A DNA stretch of 55,205 nt from an uncultured Roseburia sp. (GTDB taxonomy: Bacteria; Bacillota; Clostridia; Lachnospirales; Lachnospiraceae), in the NCBI GenBank assembly GCA_947652855.1, contig CANTEO010000008.1, positions 1 to 55,205 of the forward strand, given 5' to 3'. Shown piece after piece: positions 41,469-49,309 of the stretch. The first letter of the stretch is position 1, and the number at the start of each line of letters is the position of its first letter. The notes below the pieces were generated by a model. The model searched no databases and was not told where the DNA came from. It saw only the letters and a list, made by a program, of their open reading frames with translations. Made by a program: the position numbers and the translations under genes.

Positions 41469-42344
41469 CTACGCCCTTCTGGTATTGTAAATGCTTGTCA
41501 GGTACACCTGTTTGGCAATGCCCGCGTCACGAAGCCTCTCAAACTCCGCCTTCGCCGTCCGCTCATCCTCAAACAGCCCGAACACGGTAGGCCCGCTCCC
41601 GCTCATCATGGCGTTTATCGCCCCGTTTTCCTTCATATGACGCTTAATGGCGTCAATCACCGGATACTTCGGGATCGTCACGGTTTCCAAAAGATTCCCC
41701 ATCAGCCGCGCAGCCTCCCCTAAATCCTGTCCTGCTATAGCCGCAATCTGCGCGTCGATGTCAGGATGCTGCGTCTGCTCATCCAATTTCAGATTCTCAT
41801 AGACAAATTTCGTCGATACGCCGACTGCGGGCTTCGCGATCAGCACCGGGCATTTGGGCATTGGCGGAAGGCTCTTAAGCTTCTCCCCTATCCCTTCCGC
41901 AAGTGCCGTCCCGCGCATCAGGCAATATGGCACGTCGGCGCCGACCTTCACGCCAAGCTCCATCAGCTTTTGCCGCTTTAAGCCCAAATGGAAAATCTCA
42001 TTCATGCCGTAAAGGACGGCCGCGGCGTCTGAGCTCCCCCCTGCCAGGCCCGCCGCCACGGGGATGTATTTCTGCAAATCGACCGCGACTCCGCTTTTGA
42101 TTTTATACGTATCCATCAGAAGCTTCGCCGCCTTATAAATCAGGTTATTCTCATTCGTCGGCAAAAAATCCAGGTTCACCGTAATGAATATGCCTGGCTT
42201 TTTGGTTTTGACAATCTCAAGCTGGTCATACAGATGCACCGTCTGCATCACCATCTTCACCTCATGGTAGCCGTCCTCCCGCCTGCGGATGACGTCAAGG
42301 CCCAGGTTAATCTTCGCCAACGCCTTTACATTGATTTTATCCAT
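41469..42344 (-). CDS. ispE: 4-diphosphocytidyl-2-C-methyl-D-erythritol kinase
   Basis: 291 residues of the GHMP kinase family, acting in the MEP route to isoprenoids: it phosphorylates CDP-methylerythritol with ATP. The N-terminal ALAKINLGLDVIRRREDGYH carries the substrate-binding residues, VAAGLAGGSSDAAAVLYGMN is the ATP-binding GHMP motif (about 91-110), and MSGSGPTVFGLFED is the C-terminal motif. GGAGGAG precedes ATG 42344, and the gene overlaps the relQ 3' end by 8 nt. A hairpin terminator follows at 41.4 kb. Confidence 0.96.
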   Translation of the reverse strand: MDKINVKALAKINLGLDVIRRREDGYHEVKMVMQTVHLYDQLEIVKTKKPGIFITVNLDFLPTNENNLIYKAAKLLMDTYKIKSGVAVDLQKYIPVAAGLAGGSSDAAAVLYGMNEIFHLGLKRQKLMELGVKVGADVPYCLMRGTALAEGIGEKLKSLPPMPKCPVLIAKPAVGVSTKFVYENLKLDEQTQHPDIDAQIAAIAGQDLGEAARLMGNLLETVTIPKYPVIDAIKRHMKENGAINAMMSGSGPTVFGLFEDERTAKAEFERLRDAGIAKQVYLTSIYNTRRA

Positions 42345-43002
42345 TTTTCTCCTCCGACTGCTCCTCTTTGGACTTCACGATCGCCTCATTCAAGCTTAGC
42401 ATCTTATCATCCAGCATAGACACCATGCCGGCGCACTCCCGTAAATCCCTGCTGATGTATCCCGGCGCGTTCCCTTCAAATTTATAGTAAATCTTGTGCT
42501 CCAGGCTGGCCCAAAAATCCATGGCGATTGTGCGGATCTGAATCTCAACCTTTGTGTCTATGACCCGATCCGACAGAAAAATCGGGACAGTGACTAACAT
42601 ATGGTAGCTTTTATACCCGCTCTTCTTCGGGTGCTTAATATAATCCTTGACGGAAACCACTGTCAAGTCATTCTGCCTCCCAATCATCTCCGCCATCCGA
42701 TAAATATCGGACAAAAATGAGCAGACAATCCGAATCCCCGCAATGTCATTCACATATTCCGTCATATTGGAAATCGTGCTTTCACAGCCATGGCGCTTTA
42801 ACTTCTTGACAATGCTCTCCGGCGACTTGATCCTGGATTTGATGTATTCAATTGGATTGTACTGATGGACGTGCTGAAATTCATCGTTTAAAATCTCAAG
42901 CTTCGTCCCCACTTCCTTTAACGCGCTGTTATAAATCAACATCACCGTCTTCCAGCTATCTACATCTTCCCCAATAAAATAATTCTGCATACGCTGCTTC
43001 AT
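42337..43002 (-). CDS. relQ: Small alarmone synthetase RelQ
   Basis: 221 residues, a synthetase-only (p)ppGpp enzyme lacking HD, TGS and ACT domains. The catalytic signature includes DIAGIRIVCSFLSDIYRM, the G-loop region HPKKSGYKSYHMLV and VEIQIRTIAMDFWASLEHKI. RelQ-type enzymes form tetramers and respond to cell-envelope and other stress. The start at 43002 overlaps the stop of a 34-codon ORF (see below), and GGAGG stands 11 nt before it. It is followed by ispE in the same transcript. Together with relA at 17-19 kb it gives the cell at least two alarmone sources. Confidence 0.94.
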   Translation of the reverse strand: MKQRMQNYFIGEDVDSWKTVMLIYNSALKEVGTKLEILNDEFQHVHQYNPIEYIKSRIKSPESIVKKLKRHGCESTISNMTEYVNDIAGIRIVCSFLSDIYRMAEMIGRQNDLTVVSVKDYIKHPKKSGYKSYHMLVTVPIFLSDRVIDTKVEIQIRTIAMDFWASLEHKIYYKFEGNAPGYISRDLRECAGMVSMLDDKMLSLNEAIVKSKEEQSEEKNG

Positions 43003-43103
43003 TGATATAAAAACCTCCGCAATTCCTGCAAATAATAGCCATACTTTCTGTCGTCTCTCATCCCCTGCATCCGCTCCGGCAATGGCATCCGGATTTTGAA
43101 CAA
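42999..43103 (-). CDS. 34-codon ORF translationally coupled to relQ
   Basis: Reads MFKIRMPLPERMQGMRDDRK then YGYYLQELRRFLYQ. It starts with TTG at 43103; AAGGGGG stands 5 nt before it, and its TGA shares two bases with the relQ ATG (ATGA). The peptide is basic, with an aromatic/Leu-rich C-terminal helix. I do not recognise it. Its upstream frame stays open back toward the promoter. The strong ribosome site and the stop-start overlap argue for real translation, either as a leader that controls relQ or as a small protein in its own right. Confidence 0.5.
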   Translation of the reverse strand: MFKIRMPLPERMQGMRDDRKYGYYLQELRRFLYQ

Positions 43104-43162
43104 TACATCCCCCTTACTTCCGTCCGGCGGAAAATAGCCCAACCGACATGAAAAGCAATCAA

Positions 43163-43191
43163 ATTATAACACACTTCCTTGAATTTGTCAG
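43163..43191 (-). promoter_or_regulatory. Promoter of the relQ operon
   Basis: CTGACA-17 bp-TATAAT on the minus strand, about 160 bp before the relQ ATG and 60 bp before the small ORF. Confidence 0.75.
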
Positions 43192-43289
43192 TCTTCGACA
43201 GAATTTTACAAAAAGTTAAGGATTCCGCCTCCTGCCCCTCCCCCTCATGTCAGGCTGTTACCCACCCCAGATTCAAGCGCATCTTTTGA

Positions 43290-43318
43290 TTGAATCCTTC
43301 TGTCCCATCTATTATAAT
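43290..43318 (+). promoter_or_regulatory. Promoter of the sialidase gene
   Basis: TTGAAT-17 bp-TATAAT, with a perfect -10, about 25 nt of leader and then AAGGAGG before the ATG. Confidence 0.8.
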
Positions 43319-43350
43319 ATACCTATAAACAATGAAAAAGGAGGATCCCT

Positions 43351-46300
43351 ATGTCTCAGAAAAAAACTGCATTTTATCATCCATTGAAACGCGGCTTCTG
43401 CCTTACGGCCGCCGGCATTCTGACGCTGTCCCTGATTCCGGCTGCGCCGCTCACCGCCTCCGCGGCCCCAACAGACAAGCCCGCGCTGATGAAAGCGGGC
43501 AGCGTCCCTGTCATGGATGAAAATTTTACAAAAGGCGGCCCGTTCCCGGAAGGGACTGGGGGAAGCCAGCATTTCCGCATCCCCGCCATCTCCACCATGG
43601 CGGACGGCGGCCTGATCGCCGTAGCGGACGCAAGATATGACCGCTTAAGCGGGGACGGGTCCTCACCGGATGGCGGCGGACTGGATACGATTGCGTCCAT
43701 CTCACATGACGGCGGAAAAACCTGGCATTACAGCTTTCCAATTTACTTCCCAGACAGCGCGCAAAATGCAGGGAACCTAGCCAGCACAATCATAGACCCA
43801 GGCTTAATCGTAGGGCCGGACGGCACAATCTACTGCATTGCCGACGTAAACCCCACAGGAGTGACGACTATGGGCGGCTTCCGCGCGCCTGGCCACGGCA
43901 CCGGCTTTGTGGATGTGGACGGCGAAAAACGCCTGGCCTTAACCTCAGATTTTAACGGCAAGGCCAAAACGCGGCCGGACGCTGACGGAGCTGGCTACGA
44001 ATATTATGTCGGCGATTTTGAAAACGGATACGCGCCGGTTTTAAACATGAGCGACAACGAGGCGAGCGAATACTGCGTGGATGAGTGGTACAATCTCTAT
44101 TCCGTAGACGAAGGCGGAAACCGCACGGAATTAAAGCAAACGCAGGTGGATTCTGAAGAAGAGATCCAACAGAACGCATTTTATCAGGGTTCCGCGCTCC
44201 ATGTCTATGAAACAGGCTATCTGTGGATGGTCTCTTCCACGGACAACGGACGCACCTGGGGAACCCCCACCATCTTAAACACGCAGCTGAAGCGAAACGA
44301 TGACGAAAATGACAAAGCGCTTCTGGTCTCGCCTGGAAAGGGCATTACGACCAGCTCTGGAGACATGGCGATCGGCCTCTATAACTGGAAGCCCGGCAGG
44401 GAATCCGCCAGCATCGCCTACTCAACTGACAATGGGGCGACCTGGAGCCGGACAGAGGATATGCAGACCGTTCCCGGAACCGAAATCGACACCTCTTCCG
44501 AAAATGAGATCGTGGAGCTGAAAGACGGCACGCTGCGGATGTTCTTCCGGCATGGCGGATATATGGCCCCTGTCGGAAAGCTATGCTATGTGGACGCAAA
44601 GAAACAGGCTGACGGCTCTTATGTGCTTGGAACCGCAAAAGAAACCTCTTTTGCCCTCCAAAAGGGATGCAATCTTTCCGCCCTCTCCTATTCGAAAACA
44701 ATCGACGGCAAGCAGGTCATCTTGGTTTCCGCGCCATCTGACGTGCGCGCCAACGGCGTAATCCTCACGTTAACAGTAAATGAGGACGGCACTATGGAAG
44801 AGCTGCACCGTTTCCCCATTCCCGGGGGCCAGGGCGGCTACGGCACATTCGTGTACTCCTGCCTGACGGAGCTGGAAGACGGCTCCATCGGCCTTTTATG
44901 GGAGCCAAGCCATAAAGCCATCAACTACAGCCGCTTCACGATAGACGAAACGGGAGAGCTTAGACCCTATGCCGCCACGGCGGACGTTACCGTCGAGAGG
45001 GGCCAGACGTATGCCATCCCTGATTACGAAGGCGCCCAAGATATCGCAAAATCCCCGGATTCTGCAATTGCGACAGTTACATTCTCTGACGGAAGCCTTA
45101 TTTTCACCGGAATCGGGGAAGGCTATGCCACTGCCGTCATAGACGGCGTAACCTATGACATTCAGGTCACGGACACGCACCCGGAAAAAGATCCTAGCTG
45201 CGCCCATGCATCCACTGTCACAAAAAATCAAAAAGAGCCTGGCTGTGAGAGCAACGGCTATTCGGGCGATACCATCTGCAGCCAGTGCAACGCCATCTTA
45301 GAAAAAGGCGCGACAATGCCAGGCGGGCATACCTGGGATTTAGAGAATGGCGTGACTGTAAAAGAAGTCAACCGGGAAAACGACGGAGAAAAGCTCTATT
45401 CCTGCACGCGTGACAGCTCTCACAAAAAGACGGAAATCATTTACGCATCCACATACTCACTCCTTGCAGATGCCTGCGAGGACGCGGCGAAGCTCTCGGA
45501 AAACGCAGGAATGTACGAAAATCCTCAGGGCCTGCTTGAAGCATATGCCGCGGCGTCGGCAATGATGAGCAGCCATGGCGCAAGCCGCCCTGAAATGCAC
45601 AAACGCATCACGGCCCTTCAACTGGCGACGGCCTCGCTCACCCTCCGCTCCAAGGACGCGCTGACCCGTGACTTAAACAGCGCCATAGCCGCCGCAAAGG
45701 CGGACGCAGCAGCGCCAAACGGCCTTCCAAACGACATCTATCAAGAGTTGAAAAGCGCCTATGACAAAGCGAGCCAGGCAGACCCCGCAAAGCTGACAGA
45801 AGAGGAGATTTTCCGTCTGACCGCCGCCCTGACCGCAGCTCAGAAAAAAACAGACGCGGCCAAAGAAGCTCTCAAAGAGCAGGCAAAGGCAAACCTTGCG
45901 GCTGCTATAAATAACGCAAAAGCCATCTATGAGGCCGGCCAGAAAAACTATACTTCAGATTCCTGGAACGCGTTTGCAGACGCATATGGCAAAGCGGCAA
46001 ACCCGCCTTCGAATGCAGACGCAGCAGCCATAACAGCGCTCTGTGACAGCCTAAAGGCCGCGCAAAGCAAGCTTGCTTCCAATCCAATTGCGCCTGGAGA
46101 TACCAAAAAATACAAAAATGTCACCTACAAGGTATTGGACGCATCCTCGCATACTGTGTCAGCTGCAAAATGCGCAAGCAAAAAAGCCGCAAAGATTAAA
46201 ATTGAGGACAAAGTGAAGATTAACGGCGTCGTCTGCAAGGTAGTGCAGATTGACGCAAAAGCATTTCAAAATTGCGGAAAGCTAAAAGAAGTCACAGTCG

Positions 46301-46524
46301 GGGCAAATGTCACTGCCATCGGAAAGCAATGCTTCCAAAATTGCAGGGCGTTGAAGAAAGTCACGTTTAAAGGAACCGCCATAAAAGAAATCAAATCCAA
46401 AGCGTTCCTCAAGACAGCCTCAAACATCAAGGTGAGCGTTCCTAAGAAAATGAAAAAACCACAGCGCAACGCTTTGTTGAAAAAATTAAAATCTGCTGGC
46501 ATAAGCAAAAAAGTAAAACTGTAA
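43351..46524 (+). CDS. nanH: Secreted sialidase (GH33) with C-terminal leucine-rich repeats
   Basis: 1057 residues. A signal peptide (1 to about 38) is followed by a six-bladed propeller with the FRIP motif (75-78) and Asp boxes SHDGGKTW (118-125), SSTDNGRTWG and STDNGATW, the GH33 signature for releasing sialic acid from host glycans. After about residue 605 comes a Cys-containing region (CSQCNAILEKGA, a small CxxC zinc-like module), then helical repeats of FIVAR type (about 690-915) and LRR_5-type repeats at the C-terminus (AFQNCGKLKEVTVG, CFQNCRALKKVTFK). There is no LPxTG sorting signal, so it is probably secreted or held by the repeats. AAGGAGG precedes ATG. No nan catabolic genes adjoin it. 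Confidence 0.93.
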   Translation: MSQKKTAFYHPLKRGFCLTAAGILTLSLIPAAPLTASAAPTDKPALMKAGSVPVMDENFTKGGPFPEGTGGSQHFRIPAISTMADGGLIAVADARYDRLSGDGSSPDGGGLDTIASISHDGGKTWHYSFPIYFPDSAQNAGNLASTIIDPGLIVGPDGTIYCIADVNPTGVTTMGGFRAPGHGTGFVDVDGEKRLALTSDFNGKAKTRPDADGAGYEYYVGDFENGYAPVLNMSDNEASEYCVDEWYNLYSVDEGGNRTELKQTQVDSEEEIQQNAFYQGSALHVYETGYLWMVSSTDNGRTWGTPTILNTQLKRNDDENDKALLVSPGKGITTSSGDMAIGLYNWKPGRESASIAYSTDNGATWSRTEDMQTVPGTEIDTSSENEIVELKDGTLRMFFRHGGYMAPVGKLCYVDAKKQADGSYVLGTAKETSFALQKGCNLSALSYSKTIDGKQVILVSAPSDVRANGVILTLTVNEDGTMEELHRFPIPGGQGGYGTFVYSCLTELEDGSIGLLWEPSHKAINYSRFTIDETGELRPYAATADVTVERGQTYAIPDYEGAQDIAKSPDSAIATVTFSDGSLIFTGIGEGYATAVIDGVTYDIQVTDTHPEKDPSCAHASTVTKNQKEPGCESNGYSGDTICSQCNAILEKGATMPGGHTWDLENGVTVKEVNRENDGEKLYSCTRDSSHKKTEIIYASTYSLLADACEDAAKLSENAGMYENPQGLLEAYAAASAMMSSHGASRPEMHKRITALQLATASLTLRSKDALTRDLNSAIAAAKADAAAPNGLPNDIYQELKSAYDKASQADPAKLTEEEIFRLTAALTAAQKKTDAAKEALKEQAKANLAAAINNAKAIYEAGQKNYTSDSWNAFADAYGKAANPPSNADAAAITALCDSLKAAQSKLASNPIAPGDTKKYKNVTYKVLDASSHTVSAAKCASKKAAKIKIEDKVKINGVVCKVVQIDAKAFQNCGKLKEVTVGANVTAIGKQCFQNCRALKKVTFKGTAIKEIKSKAFLKTASNIKVSVPKKMKKPQRNALLKKLKSAGISKKVKL

Positions 46525-46542
46525 TGCCGCCATAAGCAACAC

Positions 46543-46595
46543 AAAAAAGCCGCCTCGTCCCTGCGTTCCCCACGCAGGGATGCGGCGGCTTTTTA
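46543..46595. terminator. Bidirectional terminator between sialidase and EIIC genes
   Basis: AAAAAAGCCGCCTCGTCCCTGCG is matched by CGCAGGGATGCGGCGGCTTTTT with two short mismatches. It is flanked by A and T runs, so it can end both convergent transcripts. Confidence 0.92.
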
Positions 46596-46599
46596 TCCA

Positions 46600-47661
46600 T
46601 TACAGATCCAATGCCAAATCCTTTTCTTTAATCCAGCCAATTTTTCGGAAAAACAAGCCAAACAGCCAAGTCAAAACGCCTGGCAAGAGAAAGCAGGTCA
46701 AAAACAGGCCCATCCAGTCCATAGCCGTAACCGCTGCCTTCGCGCCACTCGCAATGTCCGACATCCAGCCCGTATACACGCCGATCTGCCCAACCAGGCC
46801 GCAGGTCCCCATCCCGGACGCGACAGCCGCGCCGTTCATCTCAAGGCCAAACAGGCAAGTCGCGACCGGCCCCGTCACAGCAGACGTTAAAATCGCCGGA
46901 ATCCAAATCTTTGGGTTCTTCACAATATTGCCCATCTGAAGCATGCTTGTCCCAATCCCCTGGGCAAACAGGCCGCCCCATTTATTCTCCCGAAAGCTAA
47001 GGACGGCAAAGCCCACCATCTGAGCGCAGCAGCCCGCCAGGGCGGCTCCCCCGGCCAAGCCGGTAAGGCCAAGCGCGGCGCAGATCGCGGCGCTGCTGAT
47101 TGGCAGCGTAAGCGCAATCCCCACAATGACAGAGATGACCACCCCCATAAAAAACGGCTGCAGCTCCGTCGCCCACATAATGGCGCCGCCAACCGCCCCG
47201 GCCGCGGATCCGATCGCAGGGGCAAAAAGCATTGCGGCAAAAACTCCGGACAATACCGTGACAAGCGGCGTGACTAGAATGTCTACCTTCGTCTCCTTTG
47301 AGACAGCCTTTCCAAGCTCTGCCGCAAGCACCGTCACTGCCAGGACCGCTAACGGCCCGCCGGCCCCGCCAAGCTCATTCGCCGCGCTGCCCACGGCGGC
47401 AAGGGAAAACAGGGCCAACGGCGGCGTATGCAGCGCATGCCCGATGGCGACCGCCATCGCCGGCCCCGTCGCCGCCTTCGCATAGCCCCCGACCGTAACC
47501 AAAAGCTCCACGCCAATCTGCTCCCCAAGCGTCGCAATGATCGTGCCGATCAAAAGCGAGGCGAAAAGCCCCTGCGCCATTGCCCCAAGCGCGTCAATTC
47601 CATACCGCTTCGCAGAAACCTCAATATCTTTTCTCTGTAAAAAATTCCGAATTTTTTCCAT
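46600..47661 (-). CDS. PTS EIIC-like membrane protein of PfoR type
   Basis: 353 residues with about ten hydrophobic segments. The sequence matches the PTS_EIIC_2 group, which includes the PfoR proteins of Clostridium: IDALGAMAQGLFASLLIGT, an alanine-rich central region GGYAKAATGPAMAVAIGHAL, and NPKIWIPAILTSAVTGPVA. These proteins lack the EIIA/EIIB parts and no PTS enzyme gene lies nearby, so whether it transports a sugar is uncertain. AAGGGGAG precedes ATG 47661, 12 nt after the stop of the 88-residue gene. It is the last gene of a transcript that starts with the rRNA methyltransferase. Confidence 0.82.
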   Translation of the reverse strand: MEKIRNFLQRKDIEVSAKRYGIDALGAMAQGLFASLLIGTIIATLGEQIGVELLVTVGGYAKAATGPAMAVAIGHALHTPPLALFSLAAVGSAANELGGAGGPLAVLAVTVLAAELGKAVSKETKVDILVTPLVTVLSGVFAAMLFAPAIGSAAGAVGGAIMWATELQPFFMGVVISVIVGIALTLPISSAAICAALGLTGLAGGAALAGCCAQMVGFAVLSFRENKWGGLFAQGIGTSMLQMGNIVKNPKIWIPAILTSAVTGPVATCLFGLEMNGAAVASGMGTCGLVGQIGVYTGWMSDIASGAKAAVTAMDWMGLFLTCFLLPGVLTWLFGLFFRKIGWIKEKDLALDL

Positions 47662-47673
47662 GACACTCCCCTT

Positions 47674-47940
47674 TTAATCTTCCTCCAGCACCTGAATCTC
47701 CAAAAAGTCAAACGCAATGTCCTCTATAAAATGATCCTGCGCAAACCTTGTTTTTGCATGGCGCTGAAACTCACTTACATTGGAATCCAGCCAAATCGGC
47801 CGCCCAAGGTCAAACGCCGCGCAAACCTCATCCAAAGCCTGAAAGACCTTATGCGTCCTTGTATCCGATGAGCCATTTTCTATCGTCGTGTCTTTGATGA
47901 CGCGATTGTCTTTGACCTCTTTTGCCCATAACCGAAACAT
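47674..47940 (-). CDS. Conserved-looking 88-aa protein of unknown function
   Basis: Begins MFRLWAKEVKDNRVIKDTTI and has a compact mixed pattern: KVFQALDEVCAAFDLGRPIW, a helix, then a strand, LDSNVSEFQRHAKTRFAQDH, and the acidic tail FLEIQVLEED. It has no membrane segment. I cannot assign a family. AAGGAGA precedes ATG 47940, and it starts 3 nt after the stop of the methyltransferase gene, so the two are probably co-translated. Because the translated sequence is neatly delimited by ribosome site and operon spacing, I regard it as a real gene. Confidence 0.7.
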   Translation of the reverse strand: MFRLWAKEVKDNRVIKDTTIENGSSDTRTHKVFQALDEVCAAFDLGRPIWLDSNVSEFQRHAKTRFAQDHFIEDIAFDFLEIQVLEED

Positions 47941-47943
47941 GGC

Positions 47944-48714
47944 TTATCTCCTTCTCTGTCTGTGCGCTTCATACATCACTATCGTTGCTGCAGCGGCGGC
48001 GTTCAATGACTCCACCCCTCCTTCCAATGGGATTTTTATATGTCCATCCGCAAGACGCGCCGCCTCCTCAGTAAGGCCATTTCCCTCATTTCCAATTAAA
48101 AATCCCACCGCCCCCGTATAATCCGGCTCGTCATAATACATATCCCCGTCTAAATGCGCCGCATATATTGTTACGCCGGCTTCTTTCATGCCCTTAATCT
48201 GCCCCTCAAAATCAGACAAGGCAAAAAAAGGCATCCGGTAAATGCTCCCCATCGTGGCGCGGACAGTTTTGGGATTGTATAAATCGGCGCAGCCTGCGTT
48301 TGCAAACACCGCAGCCGCCCCGGCTCCCTCCGCGGCGCGCAGCATCGTCCCCAGGTTCCCGGGATCCTGAATATTCTCAAGGAACAGATACACGCCTCTT
48401 TCCAAAACATCGGGAACTTCCCACGACGGCATGGCGACCTTCGCCAAAATCCCCTGTGGCGACTGTGTTCCGCTGACGGCTTTCATCACATGATCCGAAA
48501 GCGCCTCATGCTCCAATCCCTCCAAAACATCTGCGAATTCCCCGCTCAAAAGGCACGTCTCTGAAACATAGGCTTTCTGTATCCACCCCTTCGGCGCCTC
48601 TGATACCATTTTTTTGCCCTCCGCCAAAAAAATGCCCTGCTTTTTCCTCTCTTTTACGTTCTTCCCCAGTAAAGCCAATTCCTTCACCTTGGGATTTGAC
48701 GTACTCGTAATCAT
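47944..48714 (-). CDS. SpoU/TrmH-family RNA 2'-O-methyltransferase
   Basis: 256 residues: an N-terminal substrate-binding domain (NPKVKELALLGKNVKERKKQ, FLAEGKKMVSEAP) and the SPOUT catalytic knot with motif 1 FLENIQDPGNLGTMLRAAEG, motif 2 GFLIGNEGNGLTEEA and motif 3 IPLEGGVESLNAAAAATIVM. It methylates a ribose 2'-OH in rRNA or tRNA; the exact nucleotide cannot be read. ATG 48714 has GGGAGG 4 nt before it. The longer frame begins inside the promoter -10 box and is excluded. Confidence 0.93.
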   Translation of the reverse strand: MITSTSNPKVKELALLGKNVKERKKQGIFLAEGKKMVSEAPKGWIQKAYVSETCLLSGEFADVLEGLEHEALSDHVMKAVSGTQSPQGILAKVAMPSWEVPDVLERGVYLFLENIQDPGNLGTMLRAAEGAGAAAVFANAGCADLYNPKTVRATMGSIYRMPFFALSDFEGQIKGMKEAGVTIYAAHLDGDMYYDEPDYTGAVGFLIGNEGNGLTEEAARLADGHIKIPLEGGVESLNAAAAATIVMYEAHRQRRR

Positions 48715-48748
48715 AAGCCCTCCCATCATCCAATTGCAGTTTCGTTTC

Positions 48749-48776
48749 ATTATAGCAATATTTTGTAAATTTGCAA
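48749..48776 (-). promoter_or_regulatory. Promoter of the RNA methyltransferase operon
   Basis: TTGCAA-16 bp-TATAAT on the minus strand, with about 28 nt of leader before ATG 48714. Confidence 0.7.
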
Positions 48777-48780
48777 TAGC

Positions 48781-48826
48781 AAAAGACGGAATACGAAACC
48801 CACTCGCTTCGCACTCCGTCTTTTTT
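48781..48826 (-). terminator. Terminator of the SASP gene
   Basis: GACGGA and TCCGTC arms with additional inner pairing (GTGCGAAG/CTTCG-like), followed by TTTT on the minus strand. The opposite side also carries TTTTTT, so plus-strand read-through would stop too. Confidence 0.75.
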
Positions 48827-48864
48827 CTTTTTATTTACTGCTTATTTTACTGCGCCGTTAAAGC

Positions 48865-49086
48865 TTAATTGGAAGAAGAAGATGACGACATTTTCTCTTC
48901 CTGGCTGCGGATCATTTTACGAACCATTTCACCGCCGATAGAGCCCGCCTGCGCGGAAGTCAGGTCTCCGTTGTACCCTTCCTTTAAAGGAACGCCAATC
49001 TCTGAAGCCACTTCCTGCTTAAAACGGTTCAATGCCTCTTTCGCTTCCGGTACCTCTACCCTATTTGTCCTGTTTGAACTTGCCAT
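48865..49086 (-). CDS. Alpha/beta-type small acid-soluble spore protein
   Basis: 73 residues. SASPs coat and protect spore DNA from UV and other damage and are degraded at germination. The features are RFKQEVASEIGVPLKEGYNG, containing the germination-protease cleavage site (E|IG), and the strongly conserved second helix TSAQAGSIGGEMVRKMIR. The tail is a run of serines (EEKMSSSSSSN), which is unusual for the family. GGAGGTG precedes ATG 49086. The longer frame (to 49212) covers the promoter. A sigma-G-like promoter lies upstream, in keeping with forespore expression. Confidence 0.93.
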   Translation of the reverse strand: MASSNRTNRVEVPEAKEALNRFKQEVASEIGVPLKEGYNGDLTSAQAGSIGGEMVRKMIRSQEEKMSSSSSSN

Positions 49087-49166
49087 GGTAAAACACCTCC
49101 ATAGTTTTTTCTCCGGCTGCGCCGGTTTTTGTTTTGGGGCAAACGCTGTTTTGTTTACCCTGAACA

Positions 49167-49195
49167 TAGTATGGGATGAAACGCCGATTTTATGT
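49167..49195 (-). promoter_or_regulatory. Sigma-G-type promoter of the SASP gene
   Basis: ACATA-17 bp-CATACTA on the minus strand. The established sigma-G consensus is GHATR-17/18-CATNHTA, so only the first base differs. This fits late forespore expression. Confidence 0.65.
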
Positions 49196-49243
49196 TTGGA
49201 AAGTTCCACCATGGGTTATTTTTCTAACAGGATGACAAATACA

Positions 49244-49272
49244 TTGACAGAAGCCGCAAATAGAAATATTCT
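49244..49272 (+). promoter_or_regulatory. Promoter of the DJ-1/CYTH pair
   Basis: TTGACA-17 bp-TATTCT on the plus strand, followed by about 30 nt of leader and AGGAGG. Confidence 0.75.
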
Positions 49273-49309
49273 TTATATATAGAAAAAACAAACACAGGAG
49301 GTTTTTATT

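Noticed and set aside
48715..48750. N-terminal extension of the RNA methyltransferase ORF
   Set aside because: The ATG lies within the -10 box of the promoter.
49087..49212. N-terminal extension of the SASP ORF
   Set aside because: It covers the sigma-G-type promoter and lies before the GGAGGTG site.
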